Notes under the pieces: model-generated
The model's input: the letters and a program-made list of their open reading frames with translations, nothing else
Told to the model about the DNA's origin: nothing
Database searches by the model: none
Position numbers and translations under genes: made by a program
DNA from: Chitinispirillaceae bacterium
GTDB taxonomy: Bacteria > Fibrobacterota > Chitinivibrionia > Chitinivibrionales > Chitinispirillaceae
Length of the DNA stretch: 13,266 nt
Assembly: GCA_016926315.1 (NCBI GenBank)
Contig: JAFGOU010000098.1
Coordinates: 1-13,266, forward strand
Reading direction: 5' to 3'
In this document: positions 12,605 through 13,266 of the stretch, piece by piece
Layout: each line of letters begins with the position of its first letter
How positions within the stretch are numbered: position 1 is the first letter of the stretch

Positions 12605-13266
12605 TCAATGCGGCCGGCCGTTCGTTCTGGCCACCAGGATGAACCCGATGATGATGAACGCGATAATGGAATGAAGCAGGATGAGGACCGAAAGCTGCAC
12701 CGGCGCCAGATACATCACCACCGCCTCGAGTCCGAAACTGACGGACACGGCGAAAAAGACCAGTGCCGCCGTGGACTTTGAATATCCCAGCGTGAGAAGG
12801 CGGTGGTGCACATGGTCTCTGCCGGTATAGGTGAGCCACTGGCTGAAACTTTTTACCCCCCCGGTCGCGATGCGCACAACGGTGGTAAGGGTCATGTCAA
12901 AAATAAGAACGCTCATGATGAGGACCGGCACCAGGATATCGGTAAGGCTGCTCTTTCCCCAGTCACCCAGGATCGCGAAGCTTGCGAGCAGAAACCCGAG
13001 AAAGGTTGCCCCGCTGTCGCCGAGGAAGATAAGTGCGCTCTTTTTCGGCCTGAAATTATAGAGGAAAAAGGCGAGGCTCGCTCCGGTAAGCGCGACCGCC
13101 AGAAACATGAGATAATACTGGCTGGAGATAAGCGCGATGATCGCGAAAAAACTTGAATAGATCATGGAGGTGCCGGCCGCGATACCGTCCATGCCGTCGA
13201 TAAAATTCATGGAGTTGGTGATGCCGATCAGCCAGATGAGCGTTATGATGGTCTCGACATACACGC
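12605..13266 (-). CDS. WecA/MraY-like undecaprenyl-phosphate sugar-1-phosphate transferase (5' end cut by window edge)
   Basis: The frame is open to the right edge; about 220 residues of the C-terminal part are visible and the N-terminal 100-odd residues lie outside. Motifs are those of the polyprenyl-phosphate HexNAc-1-P transferases: NSMNFIDGMDGIAAG (17-31 of the fragment), FLGDSGATFLGF (80-91), and the cytoplasmic GRDHVHHRL (148-156), the HxHH signature of WecA/TagO/WbcO-type enzymes rather than MraY. Several hydrophobic helices lie between. It would start the repeat unit by transferring a HexNAc-1-phosphate (typically GlcNAc) from UDP-sugar to undecaprenyl phosphate at the inner membrane. 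The GTG at 13264 is internal, not a start. The HD-GYP gene follows after 20 nt. Confidence in family is high, in sugar specificity low. Confidence 0.94.
   Translation of the reverse strand, partial: VYVETIITLIWLIGITNSMNFIDGMDGIAAGTSMIYSSFFAIIALISSQYYLMFLAVALTGASLAFFLYNFRPKKSALIFLGDSGATFLGFLLASFAILGDWGKSSLTDILVPVLIMSVLIFDMTLTTVVRIATGGVKSFSQWLTYTGRDHVHHRLLTLGYSKSTAALVFFAVSVSFGLEAVVMYLAPVQLSVLILLHSIIAFIIIGFILVARTNGRPH

Overview
The window is a dense exopolysaccharide/capsule (or O-antigen-type) locus of a Gram-negative bacterium. An outer-membrane polysaccharide export (OPX) lipoprotein, a Wzc-type tyrosine autokinase, a Wzx-type flippase and a Wzy/WaaL-type membrane protein all point to a Wzx/Wzy-dependent pathway. 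Base composition is moderately GC-rich. I cannot place the organism below this level. The HD-GYP, STAS and HprK-like proteins would fit a deltaproteobacterial or similarly environmental lineage, but that is only a guess.

Layout. A long minus-strand operon runs from the right edge (13266) to 4278. In transcription order it encodes: a WecA/MraY-like initiating phosphoglycosyl transferase (5' end outside the window), an HD-GYP protein, a PF14907-like nucleotidyltransferase, an HPr-kinase-like P-loop protein, a small S24/S26 peptidase, an OPX (Wza-like) lipoprotein, a Wzc-like co-polymerase/tyrosine kinase, an O-antigen ligase/polymerase-like protein and a solo STAS protein. Most junctions are overlaps (ATGA, GTGA) or gaps of 5 to 20 nt. 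The exception is a 195-nt gap before the OPX gene. One plus-strand glycosyltransferase (3174-4283) meets this operon tail to tail. Divergent from it, a second minus-strand operon (3070 to beyond 1) encodes a Wzx flippase, a GT4 glycosyltransferase and a WbqC-like protein cut by the left edge.

How the genes work together. The WecA-like enzyme would load the first sugar-phosphate on undecaprenyl phosphate. The two GT4 enzymes would extend the repeat unit, the flippase would move it across the membrane, and the Wzy-like protein would polymerise or ligate it. The Wzc/Wza pair would control chain length and export. The HD-GYP protein (cyclic di-GMP family) and the STAS protein look regulatory.

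The least explained part is the nucleotidyltransferase / HprK-like / S26-peptidase cassette at about 9305-11611, which resembles peptide- or protein-tailoring genes more than sugar genes. The other notable feature is the compact divergent promoter at 3114-3166, which appears to give a leaderless glycosyltransferase mRNA. No tRNA, rRNA, CRISPR array, insertion sequence or prophage gene was seen.
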